The notes under the pieces: model-generated
Told to the model about the DNA's origin: nothing
Databases searched by the model: none
Seen by the model: only the letters and a program-made list of their open reading frames with translations
In this document: positions 36,104 through 44,912 of the stretch, in pieces
How the letters are laid out: every line of letters starts with the position of its first letter
Numbering within the stretch: the stretch's first letter is position 1
Program-made: the position numbers and the translations under genes
Origin: Qipengyuania_B thermophila
GTDB taxonomy: Bacteria > Pseudomonadota > Alphaproteobacteria > Sphingomonadales > Sphingomonadaceae
DNA length: 64,000 nt
Assembly: GCF_004153605.1 (NCBI RefSeq)
Contig: NZ_SDSI01000002.1
Location: forward strand, 186,001-250,000
Direction of reading: 5' to 3'

Positions 36104-36889
36104 TTACGGGTCCGGCGCCGAAACGCAATCCCTCGGCTTGGCCCAGTCCCCCGCCGCGCCCATCCACAGCGCCGTTGCGGCAATGGCCGCGGTCTCGCCG
36201 CGCAGGATCCGCGGGCCGAGGGTGACCGGCCGCGCCTGCGGCAAGCCCCGGATCAGCGCGCGCTCCGCCGTGTCGAAGCCGCCCTCCGGTCCCACCAGCA
36301 AGGCGGCGGGAGAGGACGGGGCGCGGGAAAAGGCGCGCAGGGCGGGCGGTGCGTCGCCCGCCTCGTCGGCGAAGAACAGGAGGCGTTCCGCCGGCCAGTC
36401 CGCAAGCAGCGCTGGAAGGGGTTCCGGGGTGTGCAGGCGGGGCAGCGCGGTGCGGGCGCATTGTTCGGCGGCTTCGACGACGACGGTCCGCGCCCGGGCC
36501 AGGTTGAGCTGGCCGGCGACGCAGCGACGGGTGAGCAGCGGCCGGATGGCGGCAACCCCCAGCTCGGTCGCCTTCTCCAGCACGAGGTCGTAACGGTCCT
36601 TCTTGAGCAGCGCCGCGCAGAGCCAGAAATCGGGAGTGGCTTCGCGCCCGCGCATGTTCTCCACCACCTCCAGCGCGATGTGGCGGCGATCGGCCTGGAT
36701 GACGCGGGCGGACCATTCACCCGTCTCGTCGTCGCACAGGACGACCGCGTCACCGGGGCCGAGGCGCATGACGCGCAGGAGATAGTGCGTCTGGTTGCTG
36801 TCGGGCTCCACCTGCGCGCCGCGGGCAAGCGGACCGGGCACGAAGAGGCGCGGAGCGCTGCGCGGAGGCCATGCGGGGGTGGCGGGCAT
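36104..36889 (-). CDS. rsmE: 16S rRNA m3U1498 methyltransferase
   Basis: A 261-residue SPOUT methyltransferase. RLFVPGPLARGAQVEPDSNQTHYLLRVMRLGPGDAVVLCD is the PUA-like N-terminal domain, and KKDRYDLVLEKATELGVAAIRPLLTRR, LLVGPEGGFDTAE and LGPRILRGETAAIAA form the knotted SAM-binding domain. It methylates U1498 of 16S rRNA. ATG at 36889 (MPATPAW) is used. It is upstream of gshA in a common pair and divergent from ubiA. Confidence 0.95.
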   Translation of the reverse strand: MPATPAWPPRSAPRLFVPGPLARGAQVEPDSNQTHYLLRVMRLGPGDAVVLCDDETGEWSARVIQADRRHIALEVVENMRGREATPDFWLCAALLKKDRYDLVLEKATELGVAAIRPLLTRRCVAGQLNLARARTVVVEAAEQCARTALPRLHTPEPLPALLADWPAERLLFFADEAGDAPPALRAFSRAPSSPAALLVGPEGGFDTAERALIRGLPQARPVTLGPRILRGETAAIAATALWMGAAGDWAKPRDCVSAPDP

Positions 36890-37019
36890 GGCCGCATGGC
36901 CTAGCGGCATCCGGCGCCCGGCGGAAGACCGGCGCCGTCCAGCCACAAGAAGCACGGCTCGCGGGACACCCGCCTCGCCGCTCTTCCGTGCAGCCCCGCC
37001 GGCGGTTAAGGACACGGGC

Positions 37020-37919
37020 GTGACCCCCATCGTTCCCGACAGCGAATACCGCCGCCCGGTGAGCCGGCTTCCCGCCCTTGCCCGCGATCTGGCGATGCTC
37101 GCGCGCTTCGACCGGCCGATCGGCTGGTGGCTGCTGTTCTGGCCCTGCGCCTGGGGCGTGTGGCTCGCCGGAGTAGGTCTCCAGCTGCCGATGGTGGCGT
37201 GGCTTCTGCTGGGGAGCGTGGTGATGCGCGGCGCGGGATGCGTGTACAACGACATCCTCGACGCGCGTCTCGATGCGCAGGTGGAGCGCACCGCGTCCCG
37301 GCCACTGGCCGCCGGCAGGGTGAGCCGCCGTGCAGCTTGGCTCTGGCTCGGCGTGCTGCTCGCCGCGGGGCTGCTGGTGTGGCTGCAGCTCGGTTGGCCG
37401 GCGCGACTTGTGGCGCTCGCAAGCTTGCCGCTGGTCGCAGCCTATCCGCTGATGAAGCGGATCACCTGGTGGCCGCAGGTCTGGCTCGGCCTTGTGTTCG
37501 CGTGGGGGGCCTTGGTTGGCTGGGTCGAGGTGGGCGGCGCACGCTGGGACGTGCTGGCTGCCCTGTACCTTGGCACCGTGTTGTGGGTGGTGGGCTACGA
37601 CACCGTCTATGCCCTGCAGGACCGGGAGGATGACGCCCTGATCGGGATCCGGTCCTCGGCGCGTCGGCTGGGCCGCAGAGTGCGCGCCGGCGTCGCCGTT
37701 CTCTACGCCGGCGCGCTTTCAGCCTGGGCCGCCGCTATCCTCCTTCTGAGGCAGGATTGGGTGGCGCTGCTCGCCCTTTTTCCGGCGGCAGCGCACCTTG
37801 GATGGCAGGTGTTCCGGCTCAGGCCCAACGCGCCGGAAGGCGCCCTCCACCTGTTCCGTTCGAACCGGACGACCGGCGCGCTCGTGGCCGCTGCCTGCCT
37901 CGTGGTCGGCAACGCCTAG
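37020..37919 (+). CDS. ubiA: 4-hydroxybenzoate polyprenyltransferase
   Basis: A 299-residue membrane prenyltransferase with 8-9 helices. The first Asp-rich motif is GCVYNDILDARLDAQVERTASRPLAAGRVS (NDxxDxxxD), the second is YALQDREDDALIGIRSSA. It attaches the polyprenyl chain to 4-hydroxybenzoate in ubiquinone synthesis, which SQR and the respiratory chain need. The start is GTG at 37020. It is divergent from rsmE, whose start lies 130 bases away. Confidence 0.93.
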   Translation: MTPIVPDSEYRRPVSRLPALARDLAMLARFDRPIGWWLLFWPCAWGVWLAGVGLQLPMVAWLLLGSVVMRGAGCVYNDILDARLDAQVERTASRPLAAGRVSRRAAWLWLGVLLAAGLLVWLQLGWPARLVALASLPLVAAYPLMKRITWWPQVWLGLVFAWGALVGWVEVGGARWDVLAALYLGTVLWVVGYDTVYALQDREDDALIGIRSSARRLGRRVRAGVAVLYAGALSAWAAAILLLRQDWVALLALFPAAAHLGWQVFRLRPNAPEGALHLFRSNRTTGALVAAACLVVGNA

Positions 37920-38008
37920 CAGCCGACCGCGTGAGCCGAACGGCTGGTGGCATTCGCGCGCACTGTTTCGCGGCTCGGCCATTGATTGCTCACGTGAAAG
38001 GAGTGGTC

Positions 38009-38284
38009 ATGACATTCAACAGAGTGCTTTGCCTTGCCCCGCTTGCTCTCGTCGCGGCTCCCGCCGCTGCGGCTGACCGCCCGCCGACACCCGCAGAGCG
38101 GACCCAGATCGAGCGCGTGCTGACGGAGGCGGGCTACGTCCGCTGGGACGGGATTGAGCTGGAGCAGGACGACGGCCGCAGCTACTGGGAGGTGGACGAC
38201 GCGCGGCGCGCCGACGGTTCAGTGTGGGATCTCAAATTGGCGCCGCAGACCTACGCGATCATCCGCACGGACCGGGAGGACTGA
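38009..38284 (+). CDS. Secreted PepSY-domain protein
   Basis: A 91-residue periplasmic protein: signal peptide MTFNRVLCLAPLALVAAPAAAA with an Ala-x-Ala cut near residue 22, then a PepSY-like domain with RTQIERVLTEAGYVRWDGIELEQDDGRSYWEVDDARRADGS. PepSY modules are small inhibitory or binding domains in the periplasm. A strong GAAAGGAG ribosome-binding site (37996-38003) sets the start. It stands alone and is convergent with the SixA gene. Function unknown. Confidence 0.82.
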   Translation: MTFNRVLCLAPLALVAAPAAAADRPPTPAERTQIERVLTEAGYVRWDGIELEQDDGRSYWEVDDARRADGSVWDLKLAPQTYAIIRTDRED

Positions 38285-38325
38285 TCTTCCCCTGGCGCGC
38301 CGGATCCGCTGCCTTCGGGCGCGGA

Positions 38326-38853
38326 CTACGGCTCCGGCGCAAGCCTTGCGTCGAGGTCGCGCGGGCGGGTGAAATGCGTGAGCGTTCCGCCCGCCGCGAC
38401 CGCTTCGCTCCACGGCCCGTCTGGCAGTTCGATGATGGCGAAGGTCGCGGTCGGGAATTTCTCCTTCGCGGCATCAAACAGCGCGTTTTCGGCATCGGGT
38501 CGCACAAGAGTCAGCACAAGGTTCTGAAGTCCGGGGTTGTGGCCGACGAGAAGCACCGACTGCACCGTGTCGGGCAAGGCGGAAAGCGCGTCGGCCAGCA
38601 CCTCTGCCGAGGCGAGATACAGCGCGGCATCGAAGGTGATCTCGGCGTCGGGAAGTGCACTCGCCGCGGTGAGGCGCACCCGCGTCGCCGTTGATGCCAG
38701 CACCAGTTGCCAGTCGGTGCCTTCGGCGGCGATATGCTCGCCCATCAGCTTTGCGCCGAGGCGGCCGCGCCGGTTGAGACCGCGATCGTGATCGCGCTTG
38801 TCCTGGTCGGACCAGTCAGACTTGGCATGCCGCAAGAGGCCAACCCGTTTCAT
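38326..38853 (-). CDS. SixA-like histidine phosphatase
   Basis: A 175-residue histidine-phosphatase-superfamily protein. The catalytic RHG-type motif is MKRVGLLRHAKSDW (Arg8, His9), and the second His lies in VLLVGHNPGLQNLVLTL. Length and motif spacing fit SixA, which removes phosphate from phosphohistidine of HPt proteins. The C-terminus has no membrane segment. The start overlaps the stop of the large helicase gene (ATGA), so translation is coupled; the reason for the pairing is unclear. Confidence 0.88.
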   Translation of the reverse strand: MKRVGLLRHAKSDWSDQDKRDHDRGLNRRGRLGAKLMGEHIAAEGTDWQLVLASTATRVRLTAASALPDAEITFDAALYLASAEVLADALSALPDTVQSVLLVGHNPGLQNLVLTLVRPDAENALFDAAKEKFPTATFAIIELPDGPWSEAVAAGGTLTHFTRPRDLDARLAPEP

Positions 38854-41600
38854 CCGGCATTTCCGTTCACGAGAGGTGGCATAGCCAGAGGCAGGGACGA
38901 TTCCGGCTGCGCCTCTGATAGCCGGAGAAGCGCCTCAGACAAGGGCACGCGTGAAACCGGCACGTCGGGCGGGAACGCATCGAGGAACCGGCTGGGCATG
39001 GCGGGCGAGAGGAGCACGACAGTCCCCCGGTCCCCGGCGTGGCGGACAAGGCGCCCGAACCCCTGCGCCAGCCGGCGACGCACGATGCGCCCGTCATATG
39101 CCGCTCCGCCGGCTGGATCGGCGGCCCGCCGCGCCCGGTGGAGGATAGTCGGGCGCGGCCAGGGCACCTGATCGAGAACCACGCAGCGCAGCGAATGTCC
39201 AGGAACGTCGACCCCGTCGCGCAACGCGTCGGTGCCGAGCAGCGATGCCGCCGGATCGTCACGGAACATGTCGGTCAGGGTGCCGGTGTCGATCGGATCG
39301 ACATGCTGTGCGTAGATCGGCAGACCGGCCCGTGCCAGACGATCGACGATGCGGCCATGCACCGCCCGCAGGCGCCGGACCGCGGTGAACAGGGCAAGGA
39401 CGCCGCCGCCGCTGGCCTCGATGATCTGCGCCAGCGCACCCGACAGGGCGGCCACGTCCCCGCGCGCGATGTCGGTGACGATCAGAACCTGTGCCTGATC
39501 GGCGAAGCGGAACGGGCTGGCGACGTCGACGAGGGCGGGCGCGCCGGGCAGATGCGTGGCGCCGGTGGTGCGGCGCGCCTCGTCCCAGTCCGGCCCGGCG
39601 GCGGTGCGGCCGCACAGGGTCGCGCTCGTCACCAGCACGCCGTGAGCCGGCTCGAGCACGGTGCGGGCAAAGGGCTTCATCGGATCGAGCCAGCGCCGGT
39701 GAAGCCCGACGTCGAATTCGCGCTGGTCGTTCCGCTCCACCGCCAGCCAGTCGACGAAATCGGGATCGGCCGGACCGCCGATGCGCGCCGCCAGCGTTGC
39801 CCACGCCGTCACCATGTCGATCCGCCAGGCAAGCGCCTGCCGCGCGCCGTCGAGGCGGCCGCGACCCGCCGGGTCGAGCCAGTCGGGCGGGTCCGCAACG
39901 ACGCTTTCGAGCCGCTGTGCCAGCCGCATCATCGGCCGGGCGAGCGCGTCAAGGGCATCGCGGGTCTCTTCCGCATGGGTGATCAGCTCTGCCGGGAGCT
40001 GCGCCGCTTCGGTCTCGATCGCGTATCCCGCATCGACCCCACCGCTGGCATCACGCGCATAGGTCACCGCACGGACCGCCGCCAGCAGGCGCTCCACCGC
40101 ACCGCACGGCTGGTCCGTCTGCACCCGGTCCAGCCACCCATCGGCAGGCAAGGCGTCGGCCGCCTCAACCGCATCGGCCAGCGCCGCGGCGCCGTCCTCG
40201 TCGGCTGCCGCGACATCGGCGAGCCGGACGGCCAGTCCGCGGCGCCGCCCGCGGCCCTGCCGTTCCGGTCCGAGCAGCCAGCGGCGCAGTTCAAGGCATT
40301 CCTGTCCGGTCAGCGAGGCGCCGAAGGTCGCATCGGCCGCATCGAACACGTGATGGCCCTCATCGAACACGATCCGCATCGGTCGCGAGGAGGGGTCCCG
40401 CCCGCGGGCGGCGTTCACCATCACCAGCGCGTGATTGGCGATCACCAGCTCGGCCTCGCTGGCGGCGCGCACGTTCCGCTCGATGAAGCAGCGGCGGTAA
40501 TGCGGACAGCCGGCATAGACGCATTCGCCGCGCTGGTCGGTCAGCGACGCGATCCCGCGGCGGCGGAACAGCGTGCCCAGCCAGCCGGGCAGATCGCCGC
40601 CGATCATGTCGCCGTCGCGCGTGTAGCGCGCCCAGCGGGCGACAAGCTGTGCCAGAATGGCCGCGCGGCCGCCAAACCCCCCTTGCAGCGCGTCCTCCAG
40701 ATTGAGCAGGCACAGGTAATTTTCGCGCCCCTTGCGCACGACCACCGGGCGCACGCCGTCGGCACGCCGTTCCGGCCAGGCGCGCGCGGCCTCGGCGCGG
40801 AGCTGGCGCTGGAGGTTCTTGGTGTAGGTGGACACCCACACGGTCCCGCCCGACCGCTGCGCCCAGAGGGATGCGGGGGCGAGATAGCCCAGCGTCTTCC
40901 CGGTTCCGGTCCCCGCCTGTGCCAGCACCAGGTGAGGTTCCGCCCTCCGGTCACGGGGCGCGAACATGGCGGCCACGGCGGCGGCATAGTCCTGCTGACC
41001 CGGCCGCTGCTCTGCTCCGGCACCGGCGAGTTCGGCCAGTCGTGCGCGCACGTCGGCGGCACTGAGCGAGACCGACGTGGGCTGGGGACGCTCCGGCGTC
41101 TCTTCCCATTCCGGGAGCACGGCAAACAGCGACCGCTCGGCTGTGGCGGGCGCGGTCATCACCGGCCTGAGCAGACTTGCCCAAGGCCAGCGCAGCCGCG
41201 ACAGGGCCGCGAGTGTCGATGCTGCCCCCTCGCGCTCGGGCCAGAGCGGGTCGCCGGCAACCTCGAGGAGCGCGCCGGCGATGAGCCGCAGCGCCGCCGG
41301 CCCGTCGCCCTCGCTCACCACCCCCGGCTGTCCCACCGCCGCGAGTAGTCCTGCGACGGTGGGCACGCAGAAGCGGGCCGGATGCACGAAGGCGAACAGT
41401 TCGAGCACATCGAGGCCGGACAGTTCCGGATAGCCGAGGCGCCGCGCCAGGACGGGTGCGTTGATGACAAGGTGCGGCGTGTCGGCCGCCGCGGCGATGG
41501 CGGTCCCCCGGTCGACCTCGCGCGTCTCTCCCGCCGGGCCAGCGAGCCACACCCCGGCATGGCTGGCATAGAGGGCGGGAAGGTCGTGCGGCGCGGTCAT
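38850..41600 (-). CDS. ATP-dependent DNA helicase, DinG/XPD type with Fe-S cluster
   Basis: A 916-residue superfamily 2 helicase. An N-terminal region (1-200, including LPALYASHAGVWLAGPAGET and LDVLELFAFVHPARFCVPT) precedes Walker A AGTGTGKTLGY with Lys235 and the DEGH box at 413-416 (IVFDEGHHVFD). Four Cys at 297, 360, 365 and 371 are spaced like the [4Fe-4S] ligands of XPD/DinG. The C-terminal motor has LVTSATLCG and LLGTDALRDGVDVPGHSLRCVVLDQVPWP. It unwinds DNA, possibly in repair. ATG at 41600 (MTAPHDL) is used; ATG further upstream is less likely. Confidence 0.93.
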   Translation of the reverse strand: MTAPHDLPALYASHAGVWLAGPAGETREVDRGTAIAAAADTPHLVINAPVLARRLGYPELSGLDVLELFAFVHPARFCVPTVAGLLAAVGQPGVVSEGDGPAALRLIAGALLEVAGDPLWPEREGAASTLAALSRLRWPWASLLRPVMTAPATAERSLFAVLPEWEETPERPQPTSVSLSAADVRARLAELAGAGAEQRPGQQDYAAAVAAMFAPRDRRAEPHLVLAQAGTGTGKTLGYLAPASLWAQRSGGTVWVSTYTKNLQRQLRAEAARAWPERRADGVRPVVVRKGRENYLCLLNLEDALQGGFGGRAAILAQLVARWARYTRDGDMIGGDLPGWLGTLFRRRGIASLTDQRGECVYAGCPHYRRCFIERNVRAASEAELVIANHALVMVNAARGRDPSSRPMRIVFDEGHHVFDAADATFGASLTGQECLELRRWLLGPERQGRGRRRGLAVRLADVAAADEDGAAALADAVEAADALPADGWLDRVQTDQPCGAVERLLAAVRAVTYARDASGGVDAGYAIETEAAQLPAELITHAEETRDALDALARPMMRLAQRLESVVADPPDWLDPAGRGRLDGARQALAWRIDMVTAWATLAARIGGPADPDFVDWLAVERNDQREFDVGLHRRWLDPMKPFARTVLEPAHGVLVTSATLCGRTAAGPDWDEARRTTGATHLPGAPALVDVASPFRFADQAQVLIVTDIARGDVAALSGALAQIIEASGGGVLALFTAVRRLRAVHGRIVDRLARAGLPIYAQHVDPIDTGTLTDMFRDDPAASLLGTDALRDGVDVPGHSLRCVVLDQVPWPRPTILHRARRAADPAGGAAYDGRIVRRRLAQGFGRLVRHAGDRGTVVLLSPAMPSRFLDAFPPDVPVSRVPLSEALLRLSEAQPESSLPLAMPPLVNGNAG

Positions 41601-41677
41601 CGAGCCGCACATGGGCCGCCGCGGTGCAAAGGGCAACGCGGGCGAGGCGCAAAAGGCAACGCCGGGGAGGCGCGACG

Positions 41678-41893
41678 TCAGTCGCGGCGCACGGTGGTCG
41701 TGCGGATAATCTCCTCGTCGCCGCTGGGAGCCGGCCGGCGGGTGTTCTTGACGGTGCTCATCAGCGCCACACCGAACAGGACGACCGCGCCGATGATGAC
41801 CCAGATCTGCGGCACGCCCGCGGTCAGGGCGCCGTAGGCGAGGCCGCCGATGACCAGAAGGAAGCCGAGCAGGTAGACGATGGACGTGTTCAT
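41678..41893 (-). CDS. Small two-helix membrane protein
   Basis: A 71-residue protein, MNTSIVYLLGFLLVIGGLAYGAL and PQIWVIIGAVVLFGVALMST, giving two membrane helices (about 5-25 and 30-48) with a short charged tail ending RTTTVRRD. A GGGAGAGGGT ribosome-binding site lies just upstream of ATG at 41893. Small proteins of this shape are widespread in alphaproteobacteria without known role. It is divergent from lysS. Confidence 0.75.
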   Translation of the reverse strand: MNTSIVYLLGFLLVIGGLAYGALTAGVPQIWVIIGAVVLFGVALMSTVKNTRRPAPSGDEEIIRTTTVRRD

Positions 41894-41989
41894 GACCCTC
41901 TCCCGTTGTCGTTTGCCGCGGTTATCGCGCGAACGCGGGATTGCCGCAACGGTCTTGAATGTGCGGGCCGGTTCGGCAACAGCCCGGCG

Positions 41990-43624
41990 ATGACCGGAAC
42001 CATTCTTGCCGAAGCCGCCCGTGCCTCCAAGGCCTGGCCGTTCGAGGAAGCCCGCAAGCTGCTGAAGCGCTATCCGGACGGCCGCAAGCCCGACGGCTCG
42101 CCTGTGCTGTTCGAGACCGGCTACGGTCCGTCCGGCCTTCCGCACATCGGCACCTTTCAGGAGGTGCTGCGCACCACGCTGGTGCGGCGCGCGTTCGAGG
42201 CGCTCATCGGGGCGCGGCCCGAGGACGGCCGGACGCGGCTCGTCGCGTTCTCCGACGACATGGACGGGCTGCGCAAGGTGCCCGATAACGTGCCGCGGCG
42301 TGACCTGCTTGCCGGCCATCTCGGGCAGCCGCTAACGCGCGTGCCCGACCCGTTCGCCGCGGGCCATGCGAGCTTCGCGCACCACAACAACGCCATGCTG
42401 CGCGCTTTTCTCGACCGGTTCGGCTTCGATTACGAGTTCGTGTCCGCGACCGAGCGCTACACGTCAGGCGCATTTGACGCGGCCTTGCGGCAGGTGCTCC
42501 GCTGCAACCAGGCGATCCTCGACATCATGCTGCCCACGCTGCGTGACGAGCGGAAGCGGACCTATGCGGCCGTTCTGCCCATCTCACCGACCAGCGGGCG
42601 CGTTCTTCAGGTGCCGGTGGAGGTGGTCGATGCCGAGGCGGGACTCATCCGCTTCACCGACGAGGACGGCACCCTCGTCGAGCAGTCCATCCTTGGCGGC
42701 CGGGCGAAGCTCCAGTGGAAGGTCGATTGGGCGATGCGCTGGTACGCGCTGGGCGTCGACTACGAGATGTACGGCAAGGACCTGACCGACAGCGGCGTGC
42801 AGTCCGGCCGGATTGTCGAGGTGCTGGGCGGACGCAAACCCGAAGGGCTCATCTACGAGCTGTTCCTGGATGCCAAGGGCGAGAAGATCAGCAAGTCGAA
42901 GGGCAACGGCCTCTCCATCGAGGAGTGGCTGACCTATGGCAGCGAGGAGTCGCTCGGCTACTACATCTTTCCCAATCCCCGCTCCGCCAAGCAGCTTCAT
43001 CCGGGTGTGATTCCGCGGGCGGTGGACGATTACTGGCAGGCGCGCGCGCTGCTGGCCGAGCAGCCGCTCGACAAGCAGCTCGGCAACCCGGTGTGGCACC
43101 TCGCGCGCGCGAATGGGGGATTTGACGGCGCGGAGGCGCCGGGGGCGGGGGACCGGCTGCCGGTCAGCTTCGCGCTGCTCCTCAACCTTGCGGGCGTGCT
43201 TGGCGCCGCGGCGACGCGGGAACAGATGTGGAGCTATCTCGCGCGCTATGTTCCCGGCGCTCGGCCGGACCAGCACCCCGAGCTGACGCGGATGGTGGAC
43301 CATGCGCTCGCCTACAACCGCGACTTCGTGGCGCCGGGGCTGCACCGCCGCGCTCCGCAGGGGGCGGAGGTTGCGGCGCTGCGCGCGCTCGATGCGCTGC
43401 TTGCGCGCGTCGACCCGGACATCGCGGCGGAGGAGCTGCAGACGCAGATCTACGAGATCGGCAAACAGCCGGAATACGGCTTCGCCTCGCTGCGCGACTG
43501 GTTCCGGGTGCTGTACGAAACCCTGCTCGGCAGCGAGCAGGGGCCGCGCATGGGCAGCTTCATCGTCCTCTACGGCATCGCCAACACGCGCAGGTTGCTC
43601 GCGGAAGCGTTGAAGTCGGCGTGA
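41990..43624 (+). CDS. lysS: Lysyl-tRNA synthetase, class I
   Basis: A 544-residue class I LysRS. The HIGH motif is HIGT at His52 in TGYGPSGLPHIGTFQEVLRTT and the KMSKS motif is KISKS at 299-303 (GEKISKSKGNG). FSDDMDGLRKVPDNVP and MRWYALGVDYEMYGKDLTDSG are further conserved blocks. It charges tRNA-Lys; the class I enzyme replaces the class II form in most alphaproteobacteria. ATG at 41990 (MTGTILAEAARA) is used. A convergent 2OG oxygenase gene ends 15 bases away. Confidence 0.95.
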   Translation: MTGTILAEAARASKAWPFEEARKLLKRYPDGRKPDGSPVLFETGYGPSGLPHIGTFQEVLRTTLVRRAFEALIGARPEDGRTRLVAFSDDMDGLRKVPDNVPRRDLLAGHLGQPLTRVPDPFAAGHASFAHHNNAMLRAFLDRFGFDYEFVSATERYTSGAFDAALRQVLRCNQAILDIMLPTLRDERKRTYAAVLPISPTSGRVLQVPVEVVDAEAGLIRFTDEDGTLVEQSILGGRAKLQWKVDWAMRWYALGVDYEMYGKDLTDSGVQSGRIVEVLGGRKPEGLIYELFLDAKGEKISKSKGNGLSIEEWLTYGSEESLGYYIFPNPRSAKQLHPGVIPRAVDDYWQARALLAEQPLDKQLGNPVWHLARANGGFDGAEAPGAGDRLPVSFALLLNLAGVLGAAATREQMWSYLARYVPGARPDQHPELTRMVDHALAYNRDFVAPGLHRRAPQGAEVAALRALDALLARVDPDIAAEELQTQIYEIGKQPEYGFASLRDWFRVLYETLLGSEQGPRMGSFIVLYGIANTRRLLAEALKSA

Positions 43625-43639
43625 CGGTCCGCGCTCGGC

Positions 43640-44305
43640 TCAGAGCCAGCTCCGCGTCCGGTACCATTTCGTCAGCACGTATTTGACGCCGCGGATCACC
43701 GGCGTTCCGGCATGGATCGTCGCGTGGTTCGGCGTGCCGTCAGGCGCGGCGTTGTTCCAGATCAGCAGCACGCCCGGCTGCGGGGCGATGTCGATGCCGA
43801 GCGCGGTGAAGGATGTCGCGCCGCCTTCCTCGACCGTATTGAGAAACGCCATCGCGGTCCAGCTGCGCTGTCCGCCGCGGGCGGCCTCGTTCTGCCAGTA
43901 AGGCTGGTCGGTGTGGAACCAGTCGCAGTGCGGCTTGAACTCCTGACCCGGAGCGTAGCGCTGTCCCTGGATCGTTTCTCCCCACTCGGACGCGATCCCG
44001 AGCAGGTCGTCGATCCGGCGCGACACGGCCTGGACGAAGGGATCGGACGGCTCGAAGTCGCCCGAATACGAGGTTCTGAAGCCTTCGGTGTTCGGAGCCT
44101 CGTACAGCGCGCTCGGGCGCGCCACCGCATCGATCATGCCGATGAACCGGTCGCATTCCGCGGGCGTCAGGAAGTCGCCGACGGCAAAGATCTCGGCGCC
44201 GTCGACGGGAACGCGGTAGACTTCCGGCGATGCCGCCAACCGCTCGCGCACACGTTCGCCCGTGTGGCGCAGCGCGTCCTGATCTGGTATGGTCTCCGCA
44301 GCCAT
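43640..44305 (-). CDS. 2OG-Fe(II) oxygenase, prolyl 4-hydroxylase type
   Basis: A 221-residue P4H-type dioxygenase. The Fe(II) ligands appear as His-x-Asp in EFKPHCDWFHTDQPYW and the distal His in NHATIHAGTPVIRGVKYVLTKWY; the Lys of VKYVL binds 2-oxoglutarate. RYAPGQEFKPH and FLNTVEEGGATSFTALGIDIAPQPGVLLIWNN are typical. It hydroxylates an unknown protein or small molecule. The start codon lies in the palindrome CCATGG and overlaps the start of the divergent cytochrome b561 gene. Confidence 0.9.
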   Translation of the reverse strand: MAAETIPDQDALRHTGERVRERLAASPEVYRVPVDGAEIFAVGDFLTPAECDRFIGMIDAVARPSALYEAPNTEGFRTSYSGDFEPSDPFVQAVSRRIDDLLGIASEWGETIQGQRYAPGQEFKPHCDWFHTDQPYWQNEAARGGQRSWTAMAFLNTVEEGGATSFTALGIDIAPQPGVLLIWNNAAPDGTPNHATIHAGTPVIRGVKYVLTKWYRTRSWL

Positions 44306-44912
44306 GGCGCATGAGATACCGCAAGAAGGGCAGCGGGCAAACCACCCGAACGGCCTGCCTTCATCTGCCTCCCGCTACTCGGCCGTGGCCATGGCGCTGC
44401 ACTGGATCATGGCCGCGCTGATCGTCTGGAACCTCGCCAGCATGATGCTGACGCCGCAGGCATGGGCGCGGACCCTGCTGCCCACGCACATGGCGGTGGG
44501 ACTGACGGTGCTGCTGCTGTCGCTGGTCCGCCTCCTCTGGCGGCTGACGCATCGCTGGCCGCCTCTGCCCGCGACGATCCCCCTGTGGGAGAGGCGCCTC
44601 GCGCGCGGCTCCCATGCGCTGTTCTATGTCCTCATGCTGGCGGTGCCGCTGAGCGGATGGCTGATGGTGTCGGCCTCCAGTGGTCGCGCCGTGAACTGGT
44701 TCGGGGTGGCGAGCATCCCGCCGCTGCCCGTCGCCAGCTCCCGGTACGCGGTCGCGGCCTTCTACGAGATGCACGAGATCGGCGCGACTCTGATGGCCGG
44801 CCTGCTGCTTCTTCACGTCGCCGGGGCGCTCCGCCACAGCCTGCCGGACGGCGGGACACCGCTGCTCCTGCGCATGCTGCCCCGCCGCTCCGCCTACCAG
44901 AAGAAGTCGTAG
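44304..44912 (+). CDS. Cytochrome b561 (CybB/YodB family)
   Basis: A 202-residue di-haem membrane protein with four helices. Haem-ligand His occur in SAVAMALHWIMAALIVWNL, LLPTHMAVGLTVLLLSLVRLLWR, GSHALFYVLMLAVPLSGWLMV and MHEIGATLMAGLLLLHVAGALRH, matching prokaryotic cytochrome b561. It moves electrons between quinones and acceptors such as superoxide or periplasmic partners. ATG at 44304 shares bases with the divergent P4H start; an in-frame ATG at 44289 would overlap that gene by 17 bases. Confidence 0.92.
   Translation: MAHEIPQEGQRANHPNGLPSSASRYSAVAMALHWIMAALIVWNLASMMLTPQAWARTLLPTHMAVGLTVLLLSLVRLLWRLTHRWPPLPATIPLWERRLARGSHALFYVLMLAVPLSGWLMVSASSGRAVNWFGVASIPPLPVASSRYAVAAFYEMHEIGATLMAGLLLLHVAGALRHSLPDGGTPLLLRMLPRRSAYQKKS

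Noticed and set aside
34754..36904. A 716-codon plus-strand frame across gshA and rsmE
   Set aside because: Both genes are certain on the opposite strand; the long frame is a codon-bias shadow.
37937..37948. AGCCG/CGGCT inverted repeat after ubiA as terminator
   Set aside because: Stem of five bases with a two-base loop and no T-run.
39039..41348. A 769-codon frame opposite the helicase, and a 829-codon frame opposite the TonB receptor (53628-56117)
   Set aside because: Same reason: high GC at third positions removes stops in the complementary frame; no signal peptide or family motif.
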